From contig NZ_JAALFH010000011.1 of assembly GCF_011058255.1 (NCBI RefSeq), forward strand, positions 62,001 to 126,000: a stretch of 64,000 nucleotides of DNA, read 5' to 3'. Shown piece by piece: positions 50,167 to 59,275 of this stretch (its first letter is position 1; the number at the start of each line of letters is the position of its first letter). The position numbers and the translations under genes were made by a program. Origin of the DNA: Thioalkalivibrio sp. XN8. GTDB lineage: Bacteria; Pseudomonadota; Gammaproteobacteria; Steroidobacterales; XN24. The notes beneath the pieces were generated by a model that made no database searches, was not told the DNA's origin, and worked only from the letters and a program-made list of their open reading frames with translations.

Positions 50167-51159
50167 GTGATGGCCGCAGAGACTCACATCGACGACGGAC
50201 TGATCAAGAAACTCGGGCGGGAGGTGCTCGACGTGGAGGCGGCGGCCTTGCTGGACCTCCGGGAACGACTCGACGGGGGCTTCGTGCGGGCCTGCAGGTA
50301 CTGCCTGGAATGCAGCGGACGAGTGGTCGTCACCGGCATGGGCAAATCCGGGCACGTGGGCGGCAAGATCGCCGCGACCCTGGCCAGCACCGGCACGCCG
50401 GCCTTCTTCGTCCACCCCGGCGAGGCCAGCCATGGCGATCTCGGCATGATCACGCCCAAGGACGTCGTGCTGGCCATCTCCAACTCCGGCGAGACGCCCG
50501 AGATCCTGACCATCCTGCCGCTGATCAAGCGCCTCGGCGTGCCGCTGGTGGCCATGACGGGCAAGCCCGGCTCGACCCTGGCGGGCGCCGCCGATGCCCA
50601 TCTCGACGTGGGTGTGGCGAAGGAAGCCTGCCCGCTCAACCTGGCGCCGACGGCCAGCACCACCGCCGCCCTCGCCATGGGCGACGCGCTGGCGGTGGCG
50701 CTGCTCAACAGCCGCGGCTTCACCCGCGAGGATTTCGCCTTCTCCCATCCCGGCGGGCAGCTGGGCCGCCGCCTGCTGCTGCACGTCCGCGACATCATGC
50801 GGACCGGCGAGCGGGTACCGCGGGTGGCGCCCGACCTGGTCGTCGCCGAAGGCCTGTTCGAGATCTCGCGCAAGGGACTCGGCATGACCGCGGTGGTCGA
50901 CGCCGAGGATCGCGTGCTGGGCATCTATACCGACGGCGACCTGCGCCGCACGCTCGACGGCAAGCATGAGCTCACCACCACGCCGATCGGGTCCGTGATG
51001 ACGCGCAACGTGAAGACCGTGCGCGGCGACATGCTGGCCGCGGAGGCGGTACGGCTCATGGAAACCTACTCCATCACGGCCCTGCTGGTGGTCGCTGCGG
51101 ACGGGCGGCTGGAAGGCGCCTTCAACGTCCACGACCTGTTGCAGGCGGGGGTGATGTGA
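50167..51159 (+). CDS. kdsD: Arabinose-5-phosphate isomerase KdsD
   Basis: Converts ribulose 5-phosphate to arabinose 5-phosphate for Kdo synthesis (330 aa). The SIS domain (about 35-185: VVVTGMGKSGHVGGKIAATLASTG, SNSGETPEIL) is followed by two CBS domains (about 210-330). GTG 50167 directly follows the yrbG stop; ATG 50170 is equally likely. The stop overlaps the kdsC start. Confidence 0.97.
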   Translation: MMAAETHIDDGLIKKLGREVLDVEAAALLDLRERLDGGFVRACRYCLECSGRVVVTGMGKSGHVGGKIAATLASTGTPAFFVHPGEASHGDLGMITPKDVVLAISNSGETPEILTILPLIKRLGVPLVAMTGKPGSTLAGAADAHLDVGVAKEACPLNLAPTASTTAALAMGDALAVALLNSRGFTREDFAFSHPGGQLGRRLLLHVRDIMRTGERVPRVAPDLVVAEGLFEISRKGLGMTAVVDAEDRVLGIYTDGDLRRTLDGKHELTTTPIGSVMTRNVKTVRGDMLAAEAVRLMETYSITALLVVAADGRLEGAFNVHDLLQAGVM

Positions 51160-51647
51160 TGGTGGAACTCGCCCGGCGCGCGGCGCGCATCCGGCTGGCG
51201 GTCTTCGACGTCGACGGGGTGTTCACCGACGGGCGCATCTGGCTGGGCAGCGACGGCGTCGAGTACAAGTCGTTCAGCGTGCGCGACGGCTACGGCATCA
51301 AGGCGCTGCTGGCCGCCGGCGTGGAAGTCGCCATCATCTCGGGTCGCGACTCCCCCGCGGTCAACAAGCGCATGGGCGAGCTGGGCGTGACCCGCGTGAT
51401 CCAGGGGCGGGACGACAAGGCCACGGTGCTGGAGCAGCTGTTGCGCGAAACCGGGATTCCCGCGGCCGAGGTCGCCTACCTCGGCGACGACATTCCGGAC
51501 GTGCCGGCGATGCAGATGGTCGGCTTGCCGGCCACGGTGGCGGACGCCCAGGCGGAAGCCCTCGCAGCCAGCGACTGGGTATCCAGCCGACCCGGGGGCC
51601 GCGGCGCAGTACGAGAGTTCTGCGAACTGCTGCTCGGGGCGCGCTGA
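51156..51647 (+). CDS. kdsC: Kdo-8-phosphate phosphatase KdsC
   Basis: HAD-superfamily phosphatase releasing free Kdo (163 aa). Catalytic aspartates are in FDVDGVFTDG (D18/D20 from the GTG), with IISGRDSPAV and YLGDDIPDVPAM completing the HAD motifs. Short C1-type enzyme without cap domain, acting as a tetramer in the family. GTG 51156 overlaps the kdsD TGA. Confidence 0.96.
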   Translation: MMVELARRAARIRLAVFDVDGVFTDGRIWLGSDGVEYKSFSVRDGYGIKALLAAGVEVAIISGRDSPAVNKRMGELGVTRVIQGRDDKATVLEQLLRETGIPAAEVAYLGDDIPDVPAMQMVGLPATVADAQAEALAASDWVSSRPGGRGAVREFCELLLGAR

Positions 51648-52199
51648 GTGGACCGGCGCGACCGCCTGGCACTGGTCCTGCTGGCGGCGGCCGCCGGCGG
51701 CGCCTGGTGGCTCAACCACCGGCTGCAGGAACCGCCCCCGGTCGACACCAGGCCGGCCCCCGACGGCTATTACATGACCGGGGCCGAAATCACCTCGTCC
51801 GATGCGGAGGGGCTGCCCCGGTACCGCCTGGTGGCAGAAGAAATCCGGCAGGTGACGCTGGGCGGGGAGACGCTCCTCAAGGACGTGCGCGTCGAGTACA
51901 ACGTTTATTCGCCGAATCCCTGGCTCCTCACGGCCCCGGCCGGCGCCGTCACTGCCGACCAGGAGGCGCTCGAGCTGTGGGGCGGCGTGAACATCGTCGG
52001 TGACTCCAGCGACCACGGCCCGGCCCGCTTGCGCACCGACCGCCTGGAGGTGGACATCGATACCAGCGTGGCGCGCAGCGATGCCCCGGTGACGCTGGCG
52101 CTGGGGCCGCAGGAACTGCATGCCGTGGGGCTCGTCGCGTACTTGCTGGAGGAACGGCTGCAGCTACAATCCGATGTGCATGGCCGCTTCCTCCCCTGA
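51648..52199 (+). CDS. lptC: LPS export protein LptC
   Basis: Bitopic inner-membrane protein that passes LPS from LptBFG to LptA (183 aa). An N-terminal anchor (about 6-24) is followed by the beta-jellyroll with YYMTGAEITSSDAEGLPRY and WLLTAPAGAVTADQEALELWGGVNI. GTG start directly after the kdsC stop. Confidence 0.93.
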   Translation: MDRRDRLALVLLAAAAGGAWWLNHRLQEPPPVDTRPAPDGYYMTGAEITSSDAEGLPRYRLVAEEIRQVTLGGETLLKDVRVEYNVYSPNPWLLTAPAGAVTADQEALELWGGVNIVGDSSDHGPARLRTDRLEVDIDTSVARSDAPVTLALGPQELHAVGLVAYLLEERLQLQSDVHGRFLP

Positions 52200-52839
52200 A
52201 TCCCGCGCGCATCGCGCCCGGCGTCGCGCCGCCTGGCTGCTGGCGCTCGCCGCCGCCGCGCCGGTCGCCGCGCAGCAACCGCCCCCGGCGCAGCAGGAGA
52301 TCCTGCTGGAGGCCGCCTCATCCGATTTCGACCGCCGCGGCGAACGCCTGCTGTTTCGCGACGTGCGCATCCAGCAGGGCGACATCGTGATCACGGCGGC
52401 GACGGCCGAGACCCGGGACCTGGAATTCACCAGCGGAACCTGGGAATTCAGCGGCGACGTGACCCTCGACGGCCCCATGGGCTCGATCGAGTCCGACCGG
52501 GCCAGCATCGGGTTCACCGACCATCGGCTCCAATTTGCGCGCGCCGAGGGCGCCCCGGCCCGCTTCGCCCGCACCATGCCCGGGCCGGAGGCGCGCCGCG
52601 TGCAGGGCACGGCCAACCAGATCAGCTACGACCTCAGCGCCGGTGAGCTGACGCTGCAGGGCCAGGCCAGGCTGAGCGACGGCCTGCGCGAGGCCAGCGG
52701 CGCCAAGCTGGTCTACCGCATCGCCGAGGAGCGGTTGATCGCCAGCGCCGATGAAGAAGGCGGGGAACGGGTCCGGATCATCATCACCCCGCCGGAGGAG
52801 GAACCGGAGCCCGAACCGGAACGGGAGCCGACGCCTTGA
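52180..52839 (+). CDS. lptA: LPS transport periplasmic protein LptA
   Basis: Periplasmic bridge of LPS transport (219 aa). Signal peptide ending near VAAQQ (about residue 31), then the OstA jellyroll: [41 protein letters not shown] and GQARLSDG. The C-terminus has an acidic proline-rich tail of alternating Glu-Pro. ATG 52174 is a second in-frame start. The gene overlaps the end of lptC. Confidence 0.92.
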   Translation: MAASSPESRAHRARRRAAWLLALAAAAPVAAQQPPPAQQEILLEAASSDFDRRGERLLFRDVRIQQGDIVITAATAETRDLEFTSGTWEFSGDVTLDGPMGSIESDRASIGFTDHRLQFARAEGAPARFARTMPGPEARRVQGTANQISYDLSAGELTLQGQARLSDGLREASGAKLVYRIAEERLIASADEEGGERVRIIITPPEEEPEPEPEREPTP

Positions 52840-53561
52840 CGACGCTGCGCGCCGAGGGCATCGCCAAGAGCTACCGCGGGCGCACCGTGGTCAACTCGCT
52901 CACCCTCGCCATCTCCAGCGGGGAAGTGGTCGGCCTGCTGGGACCCAATGGCGCGGGCAAGACGACGGCCTTCTACATGATCGTCGGCCTGGTCCCCTGC
53001 GACCGCGGCCGGATCCTGCTGGACGACACCGACATCACGGCCCTGCCCATCCACCGGCGCGCCCGCCTCGGCGTCGGCTACCTGCCGCAGGAGGCCTCCG
53101 TGTTCCGCGGCCTGAGCGTGGAACAGAACATCCTCGCGGTGCTCGAGACCCGCAAGGACCTGGACCAGGTGGGCCGGCGCAACCTGCTGGAGGAGCTGCT
53201 GGAGGAGCTCAGCATCGGCCACATCCGGGACAACCGGGGACTGAGCCTGTCGGGGGGCGAGCGCCGGCGGGTCGAAATCGCGCGGGCGCTGGCCGCGGAG
53301 CCGTCCTTCATCCTGCTGGACGAGCCCTTCGCGGGCGTGGACCCGATCTCGGTGCTGGATATCCAGCGCATCATCGGCCACCTGCGGGACCGCGGGATCG
53401 GCGTGCTGATCACCGACCATAACGTGCGCGAGACCCTGGGCATCTGCCGGCGGGCATTCATCCTGAACGCCGGCGAAGTCATCGCCTCGGGCACCGCGGA
53501 TGAGATACTGGCTAACAGGCAGGTACGCGAGGTGTACCTCGGCGAGCATTTCCGCCTGTAA
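52836..53561 (+). CDS. lptB: LPS export ABC transporter ATPase LptB
   Basis: Cytoplasmic ATPase of LptB2FG (241 aa). Walker [10 protein letters not shown]-loop [10 protein letters not shown], signature LSGGERRR, Walker [14 protein letters not shown] and the H-switch ITDHNVRET are intact. TTG start overlapping the lptA TGA (TTGA). Confidence 0.97.
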   Translation: MTTLRAEGIAKSYRGRTVVNSLTLAISSGEVVGLLGPNGAGKTTAFYMIVGLVPCDRGRILLDDTDITALPIHRRARLGVGYLPQEASVFRGLSVEQNILAVLETRKDLDQVGRRNLLEELLEELSIGHIRDNRGLSLSGGERRRVEIARALAAEPSFILLDEPFAGVDPISVLDIQRIIGHLRDRGIGVLITDHNVRETLGICRRAFILNAGEVIASGTADEILANRQVREVYLGEHFRL

Positions 53562-53570
53562 GCGACAGCG

Positions 53571-55016
53571 ATGATCAAACAGACCCTGCAACTCAAGCTC
53601 AGTCAGCAACTGACGCTGACGCCGCAACTGCAGATGGCCATCCGGCTGCTGCAGCTGCCGGTGCTCGACCTGCAGGCGGAGCTCAGGGAAGCGCTGGAAA
53701 ACAACCTGATGCTGGAGATGGACGACGGCCTGGAGCTGGCCCCGCCGAAAGGCGAGCAGCAGCGGCCGTCCGACAGCGCCGCCGAGGCCGAGCCCGCGGC
53801 GGAGCCCCCGGGCGAGGGCGAGGCGTACCGGGAGGACCTGCCCTACGCCGACGTGCCCGACTATCCGGGCAGCTACGGCGGTGCGGGCCGCGGCGAGGGC
53901 GACGAGCAGCGCGACTATGCCGATGCCAGCGGCAGCTCGCTGCGCGACCACCTGCTGGCGCAGCTCGACGTCACCATGCCGGAGGGCGACCGGAAGATGA
54001 TCGCCACCATGCTGATCGACGCGATCGACGACGACGGCTACCTCCAGGACAGCCTCGAAGAGATCTGTGCCAACCTGGAGCCGGAGATTCACAGCGACGT
54101 CGACGAGATCGAGCGCGTGCTCGCCTGCGTGCAGCGCTTCGATCCGCTCGGCGTCGGCGCCCGCGACCTCTGCGAGTGCCTGCTGCTGCAGCTGGCGCCC
54201 TTTGCGCCCGACACCCCGGGGCTCGACCTGGCCCGCCGCCTGGCGGCCGAATGCCTGGCGGAGCTGGGCGAGCAGGACTACGCCGCCATCCGCCGCCGGC
54301 TGGGCTGCGACGTCGAAGAACTCGAATCGGCGGTGGCGCTGCTGCGCTCACTCAACCCGCGGCCCGGCGGAGCAGCCGACTCGCGGCCGCCGGAGTACGT
54401 GGTGCCGGACGTGTTCGTGCGCCGCGTCGAGGACGAATGGCAGGTCGAGATCAACCCGGCGATCGCACCGCGGCTGCGGGTCAATGCGGCTTATGCCGGC
54501 TGCCTGGGCCGCAGCGGGGAGTACTCGACGCTGCGCAGCCAGCTGCAGGAGGCCCGCTGGCTGGTCAAGAGCCTCGAGATTCGCAATGAGACCCTGCTGC
54601 GCGTGGCGCGCGCCATCGTCGGCCACCAGCAGGCGTTCCTGGAGCGCGGCGAGGAAGGCATGCGCCCGCTGGTGCTGAGGGAAATCGCCGAGACCCTCGA
54701 GCTGCACGAATCCACCGTTTCGCGCGCCACTACCGGGAAGTTCATGCACACGCCGCGCGGCGTGTTCGAGTTCCGCTACTTCTTCTCCAGCCAGGTCGCG
54801 GGCAGCGACGGCGAGAGCGTTTCCTCCACCGCCATCCGGGCCCGCATTCGCAAGCTGATCGCCGACGAGGACCCCGCCAAGCCCCTCTCGGACAGCGCGC
54901 TGGCCCGGGTCCTGGCTGGCGAAGGCATCGAGGTGGCCCGTCGGACAGTCGCCAAGTACCGGGAATCCATGGGATTTCCGTCTTCCAACGAGCGCCGGCG
55001 GGTGGCCATCCGCTGA
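53571..55016 (+). CDS. rpoN: RNA polymerase sigma-54 factor RpoN
   Basis: 481 aa. Glutamine/leucine-rich region I (LKLSQQLTLTPQLQMAIRLL) interacts with activators; an acidic region II (about 55-120) follows; the core-binding and HTH regions lead to the RpoN box near the C-terminus (ARRTVAKYRESMGFPSSNER). It should read the perfect pilA promoter at 756-770 with PilR. It starts nine bases after lptB. Confidence 0.97.
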   Translation: MIKQTLQLKLSQQLTLTPQLQMAIRLLQLPVLDLQAELREALENNLMLEMDDGLELAPPKGEQQRPSDSAAEAEPAAEPPGEGEAYREDLPYADVPDYPGSYGGAGRGEGDEQRDYADASGSSLRDHLLAQLDVTMPEGDRKMIATMLIDAIDDDGYLQDSLEEICANLEPEIHSDVDEIERVLACVQRFDPLGVGARDLCECLLLQLAPFAPDTPGLDLARRLAAECLAELGEQDYAAIRRRLGCDVEELESAVALLRSLNPRPGGAADSRPPEYVVPDVFVRRVEDEWQVEINPAIAPRLRVNAAYAGCLGRSGEYSTLRSQLQEARWLVKSLEIRNETLLRVARAIVGHQQAFLERGEEGMRPLVLREIAETLELHESTVSRATTGKFMHTPRGVFEFRYFFSSQVAGSDGESVSSTAIRARIRKLIADEDPAKPLSDSALARVLAGEGIEVARRTVAKYRESMGFPSSNERRRVAIR

Positions 55017-55070
55017 GGGCACCGGCCTAGCCAGCGGACGAAAGCTGCTACTAGAATACAAGTACACCGC

Positions 55071-55092
55071 GGGCTTTCCGCCAGGAAAGCCC
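55071..55092 (+). other. hairpin in the hpf leader
   Basis: GGGCTTTCC (55071-55079), loop GCCA, GGAAAGCCC (55084-55092): a perfect 9-bp stem, 11 bases before the hpf Shine-Dalgarno. No T-tract follows, so it is either an mRNA 5' structure or a processing/attenuation site between rpoN and hpf. Confidence 0.5.
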
Positions 55093-55116
55093 CCGTCACC
55101 TCCAAGGGGTAATCCT

Positions 55117-55434
55117 ATGCAGATCAACATGACCGGCCACCACGTCGACATCACCGACCCGCTGCGCGACTATGTGCACACCAAGATGGACAAGGTCATC
55201 CGGCATTTTGACAATCTCATCGACGTGCATTGCATCCTCACGGTCGAGAAGCTGCAGCACAAGGCCGAAGCCACCCTGCGGCTCGCCGGCGACACCCTGC
55301 ACGCTGCGGCGGTCGAAGAGGACATGTATGCGGCGATCGACGCCATGACCGACCGGCTCGACCGCCAGGTGCGCCGGCACAAGGACAAGCTGACCGATCA
55401 TCACAACGGCGCCGGCCGCCCGCGCAACGCCTGA
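55117..55434 (+). CDS. hpf: Ribosome hibernation-promoting factor (HPF/RaiA family)
   Basis: Short-form ribosome-associated protein (105 aa): MQINMTGHHVDITDPLRDYV, KMDKVIRHFDNLIDVHCILTV and EEDMYAAIDAMTDRLDRQVRRHKDKL. It binds the 30S decoding region and promotes 100S dimers in stationary phase. Strong Shine-Dalgarno AAGGGG (55104-55109). Conserved place between rpoN and ptsN. Confidence 0.96.
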   Translation: MQINMTGHHVDITDPLRDYVHTKMDKVIRHFDNLIDVHCILTVEKLQHKAEATLRLAGDTLHAAAVEEDMYAAIDAMTDRLDRQVRRHKDKLTDHHNGAGRPRNA

Positions 55435-55464
55435 GCCTACGGGCGTCGCGCCCGGAGTACCCAA

Positions 55465-55941
55465 ATGACTTTCGGATCCCTGTTGCAACCCGGCCGCGTG
55501 CTCGGCAATGTCGAGGCTCGCAGCAAGAAACACGCCCTCGATATCCTGAGCGAGCTGCTGTCCTCGGCCGCCGACCTGGACCAGGGGGACGTGTTCCAGA
55601 GCCTCATCGCCCGCGAGAAGCTCGGCTGCACCGCCATCGAGAACGGCATCGCCATTCCGCACGGCCGCCTGAGCGAGCTGGAAGCTCCGGTGGGCGCCTT
55701 TCTCAAGCTGTCCAAGCCGATCGATTTCGACATGCCCGACCGCGAGCCCGTGGACCTGATCTTCGGCCTGCTGGTGCCCATGCCTGCCGGGGATGTCGGC
55801 TGTCATCACGAAGAAGTTTCGGCCATCGCGCGGGGGCTGTCGGATCACGCGCTGGCGGCAGCGCTGCGGCGCGCGAGTTCCAGCCGCGGCGTCTACGACC
55901 TGCTCGTCAGCCACGACAAGTCGCACGCGGCTTCGGCCTGA
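55465..55941 (+). CDS. ptsN: Nitrogen-PTS EIIA protein PtsN
   Basis: EIIA-Ntr regulatory phosphoprotein (158 aa). The phosphorylated histidine is H66 in IENGIAIPHGRL. It regulates potassium and nitrogen-related functions through its phosphorylation state. It lies between hpf and rapZ; neither an hprK nor an npr (ptsO) gene is present in this cluster. Confidence 0.95.
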   Translation: MTFGSLLQPGRVLGNVEARSKKHALDILSELLSSAADLDQGDVFQSLIAREKLGCTAIENGIAIPHGRLSELEAPVGAFLKLSKPIDFDMPDREPVDLIFGLLVPMPAGDVGCHHEEVSAIARGLSDHALAAALRRASSSRGVYDLLVSHDKSHAASA

Positions 55942-55960
55942 ACCGCGGACCGCGCCGACG

Positions 55961-56869
55961 ATGGAACTGGTAATCGTCAGCGGTCTCTCGGGTTCCGGCA
56001 AGAGCGTGGCGCTCGCCATGCTCGAAGACCTGCAGTGGTACACCCTGGATAACGTGCCGGCCCGCCTGCTGGCGCTGGTGGTGGGCGAACTGGTGGACAG
56101 CGACGATGCCAAGTTCGAGCGCCTCGCCATCGGTCTCGACACGCGGCCGCGGCCGGAAGACCTCCCGGTGATCCGGGGCCTGCTCGAGGACCTGCGGCAG
56201 CGCGGCCTCAGCTGCCAGGTGGTCTACCTGCACGCGTCAGACAACGTCCTGGTGCAGCGCTATCTCGACACCCGCCGGCGCCACCCGCATACGCCGGCGC
56301 AGGCCGGCGACCGGACGCTGTCCTCCGCAATCAGCTTCGAGCAGGAACTGCTCGCGCCCCTGGCCGAGTCCGCCGACCTGGTGCTCGACACCAGCACCAT
56401 GAGCGTGCACGAACTGCGCGACATCATCCGCAACCGCGTAGCCAACCAGCCGCGGAACGAGATCGGCCTCCAGTTCGAGTCCTTCGGCTTTCGCGAGGGC
56501 GTGCCCAAGGACGCCGATTTCGTGTTCGATGCCCGCTTCCTGCCGAATCCCTACTGGGAGGCGAAACTGCGGCCGCTGACGGGGCTCGATGCCGGCGTGA
56601 TCGAGTTCCTGACAGCCAGCCCGACGGTCGAAGCTTATGTGCAGGATATCGTCCGCTTTCTCGAGACCTGGCTCGGCAGCATCGAAGCGGCGAACCGCAG
56701 TTACCTGACCATCGCTATCGGCTGCACCGGCGGGCGGCATCGCTCGGTCTACATCGTCGAGCGGCTGGCGGCGCATTTCCAGGAGAGTTTCCCCGGGGTG
56801 TCCGTGCGGCACGCCTCGCTGGAGCGCCTCGCGGCCGAACGCGCCGAGGCCGGCGCGCGGAATCCGTAG
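55961..56869 (+). CDS. rapZ: RNase adapter protein RapZ
   Basis: 302 aa. N-terminal P-loop GLSGSGKS (8-15), then YTLDNVPARLL; the C-terminal RNA-binding domain contains FGFREGVPKDADFVFDARFLPNPYW and IAIGCTGGRHRSVYIVE. RapZ senses glucosamine 6-phosphate and directs sRNA decay by RNase E in E. coli. Normal length. The usual next gene, npr, is replaced by the peroxiredoxin. Confidence 0.96.
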   Translation: MELVIVSGLSGSGKSVALAMLEDLQWYTLDNVPARLLALVVGELVDSDDAKFERLAIGLDTRPRPEDLPVIRGLLEDLRQRGLSCQVVYLHASDNVLVQRYLDTRRRHPHTPAQAGDRTLSSAISFEQELLAPLAESADLVLDTSTMSVHELRDIIRNRVANQPRNEIGLQFESFGFREGVPKDADFVFDARFLPNPYWEAKLRPLTGLDAGVIEFLTASPTVEAYVQDIVRFLETWLGSIEAANRSYLTIAIGCTGGRHRSVYIVERLAAHFQESFPGVSVRHASLERLAAERAEAGARNP

Positions 56870-56919
56870 CCGGTGCCCGGCCGAAACCCGCAACACATCT
56901 CCCGACACAGGATATCGCC

Positions 56920-57450
56920 GTGACCCGAGCCGCCCCGCAGATCATTGCCCTGCTCGCCGCGCTGCTGCTGGCCGCTACCGCGCATGCCGCGCCGGCCCCC
57001 GGCGCCCCGGCGCCGGCGTTCGAGCTGCCGGACCAGGCGGGGGAGATGCACCGCCTCGAGGACTATAGCGGCAAGTGGCTGGTGCTCTATTTCTATCCCA
57101 AGAACGATACGCCGGGCTGCACCACCCAGGCCTGCGAGTTCCGTGACAACATCTTCGCCTACCGTCGGCTCGGCGCCGAGATCGTCGGCATCAGCGTCGA
57201 CGACGTGGCCAGCCACCAGGCCTTCGCCGAGAAAAACAGCCTGCCGTTTCCGCTGCTGGCCGACGAGGGCGGCGAGGTCGCGGCACGGTACGGGGTGCTG
57301 CGCAACTTCGGGGTGATGAAGCTGGCCAGCCGCCAGACTTTCCTGGTCGCGCCGGACGGCACCATTGCGAAGCATTACGACAAGGTCGACGTCGACGAGC
57401 ATTCGGCCGAGGTGCTTGCAGACCTGGAGGCGCTTGGCGCCGGCAACTAG
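56920..57450 (+). CDS. Exported peroxiredoxin (Bcp/PrxQ type)
   Basis: Thiol peroxidase of 176 aa. GTG start, then a signal peptide of about 23 residues (IIALLAALLLAATAHA) implying a periplasmic location, unlike cytoplasmic Bcp. The peroxidatic C67 and nearby resolving C72 (FYPKNDTPGCTTQACEFRDN) are the PrxQ pattern. The substrate is likely hydrogen or organic peroxide; the periplasmic reductant is unknown. Confidence 0.9.
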   Translation: MTRAAPQIIALLAALLLAATAHAAPAPGAPAPAFELPDQAGEMHRLEDYSGKWLVLYFYPKNDTPGCTTQACEFRDNIFAYRRLGAEIVGISVDDVASHQAFAEKNSLPFPLLADEGGEVAARYGVLRNFGVMKLASRQTFLVAPDGTIAKHYDKVDVDEHSAEVLADLEALGAGN

Positions 57451-57453
57451 GGT

Positions 57454-57478
57454 GGGGACTGTCCCCGGGACAGTCCCC
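57454..57478 (+). repeat. 25-bp near-palindrome, copy 2
   Basis: GGGGACTGTCCCC followed by GGGACAGTCCCC; identical over 25 bases (28 with flanks T and AG) to the minus strand of 15616-15640. It starts three bases after the peroxiredoxin stop. Confidence 0.8.
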
Positions 57479-57539
57479 AGCTTGCCGGGGGACCGTGCCT
57501 TGACTATCGTGCAGGCACGCGTTTGACAGGCTGCAGGCC

Positions 57540-59258
57540 GTGCCCTCCCGAGCATTGAAATTCTTCCCGATCTTCCACTGGGCGCCGCTGGCCACGCGGC
57601 AGGACCTGGCGGGGGATCTTGCCGCCGCGGCCATTACGACCATCCTGCTGGTGCCCCAGGGGCTGGCCTACGCCATGGTGGCCGGGCTGCCGCCGGTCGT
57701 CGGCCTCTACGCTTCGGTGCTCCCGGCGATCCTCTACGCTTTACTCGGCACCAGCCGGAACCTGTCGGTCGGTCCCGCCTCGGTGGCCGCCATCATGGTG
57801 GCCGCAGCCACGGTCCATGCGGGCAGCGACGTCGATCCCGTCGCCGCGGCGCTGATCCTGTCGGCGCTGTCCGGCCTGATCCTGCTGAGCATGGGCCTGT
57901 TGCGGATGGGCGTGTTCGCCAACCTGCTGAGCCAGCCGGTGCTGACGGGTTTCTCCAGCGGCGCCGCGATCGTGATCATGGCCGACCAGCTGCGGCATTT
58001 CGCCGGCATCGAGCTGCCTTCGGGGCTGCATCCGCACGAGGTGGTGGCTTATCTCGGGGCCCGCGCCGCGATTCTCAACCCGGAGACGCTCGCAGTCGGC
58101 GGCCTGGCCCTGCTGCTGCTGCTGGCGAGCGCCGGCTCGACTTGGGCCGGCCGGCGGCTGCGCATGCTGGCGGCCCGCCTGGCCCCGGTGGTGGTGCTGG
58201 CGCTCGCCACCGGCGCGGTGGTCGCCTTCGGCCTGGAGCGCGTCCCGCTGGTGGGCGCGATCACGACCCGGCCGCCGATGCTGGATCTCGAGATGCCGGG
58301 CCTCAGCACCTGGATCGACCTGCTGCCCTCGGCGGCCCTGATCAGCATCATCGTGTTCGTCGAAAGTGTCAGCATCGGCAAGTACCTGGCGGCCCGGCGC
58401 CGCGAAACCGTGGACGCCGACCAGGAACTGGTCGCGCTGGGCGCCGCCAACCTCGGCTCGGCGCTGTCGGGCGCCATGCCGGTGGCCGGCAGCTTCAGCC
58501 GCAGCATGGTGAACTTCAACTCGGGGGCGCGGACCCAGTTCTCCTCCATTTTCCTCGCGCTCTTCACTGCGGCGACGCTGCTCCTGTTCGCGCCGCTGTT
58601 CAGCGGCCTGCCCAAGGCGGCGCTGGCGGCCATCATCATCGTGGCGGTCGCCGGCCTGGTGGACCTGCGCTCGATCCCGGAGACCTGGCGCTACAGCAAG
58701 GCCGACGGCGCCTCCAACCTGGTGACCTTCCTCGGCGTGCTGGCCTACGGCGTGGAGGCGGGGCTGGTGATGGGCGTGCTGCTGTCGGTGCTGCTCTACA
58801 TCTGGCGCACCGGGCACCCCAACATCGCGGTGGTCGGCCGGCTGCCCCACTCGACCGAGTTCCGCAGCGTCGCGCGGCACCAGGTGGAGACCTGGCCGGA
58901 GATCCTGCTGGTGCGGGTGGACGAGAACCTGTACTTCGCCAACGTCGGCAATGTGCAGGACATGATCACCCGCGAGTTCGAGCAGCGGCCCGGGATCAAG
59001 CACCTGGTGCTGGTGATGAGCGGCGTCGGCTTCGTCGATTCCAGCGCCCTGCGCACGCTCCAGGCGGCCGCGGAGAACCTGCGCGCCGCCGGCGTCACGG
59101 TCCATCTGGCGGACGTCAAGGGCCCGGTCATGGACCGCCTGCGGCGCACCAGGATCTTCGAGCAGCTGGCGCCCGGCCAGGTCTTCCCCACCGCGCAGGT
59201 AGCCGTCACCGCGCTGTCCCGCGCGGCCGAGCGCGAGAAGGAACTGATCCCGCTCTAG
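57540..59258 (+). CDS. SulP-family anion transporter with STAS domain
   Basis: 572 aa. The N-terminal SLC26-type membrane domain (about 12 spans; signature [40 protein letters not shown]) is followed by a C-terminal STAS domain (about 440-555: [34 protein letters not shown]). It imports sulfate, bicarbonate or an organic anion; no sulfur-assimilation or carbonic anhydrase gene adjoins to decide. GTG start; no good Shine-Dalgarno seen. Confidence 0.9.
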   Translation: MPSRALKFFPIFHWAPLATRQDLAGDLAAAAITTILLVPQGLAYAMVAGLPPVVGLYASVLPAILYALLGTSRNLSVGPASVAAIMVAAATVHAGSDVDPVAAALILSALSGLILLSMGLLRMGVFANLLSQPVLTGFSSGAAIVIMADQLRHFAGIELPSGLHPHEVVAYLGARAAILNPETLAVGGLALLLLLASAGSTWAGRRLRMLAARLAPVVVLALATGAVVAFGLERVPLVGAITTRPPMLDLEMPGLSTWIDLLPSAALISIIVFVESVSIGKYLAARRRETVDADQELVALGAANLGSALSGAMPVAGSFSRSMVNFNSGARTQFSSIFLALFTAATLLLFAPLFSGLPKAALAAIIIVAVAGLVDLRSIPETWRYSKADGASNLVTFLGVLAYGVEAGLVMGVLLSVLLYIWRTGHPNIAVVGRLPHSTEFRSVARHQVETWPEILLVRVDENLYFANVGNVQDMITREFEQRPGIKHLVLVMSGVGFVDSSALRTLQAAAENLRAAGVTVHLADVKGPVMDRLRRTRIFEQLAPGQVFPTAQVAVTALSRAAEREKELIPL

Positions 59259-59275
59259 GCGCCGGCCTGCTCCGC

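Noticed and set aside
57741-59105. 454-codon minus-strand frame opposite the SulP gene
   Set aside because: Shadow frame; composition is dominated by His, Gln, Arg and Gly, and the sense strand is a clear transporter.
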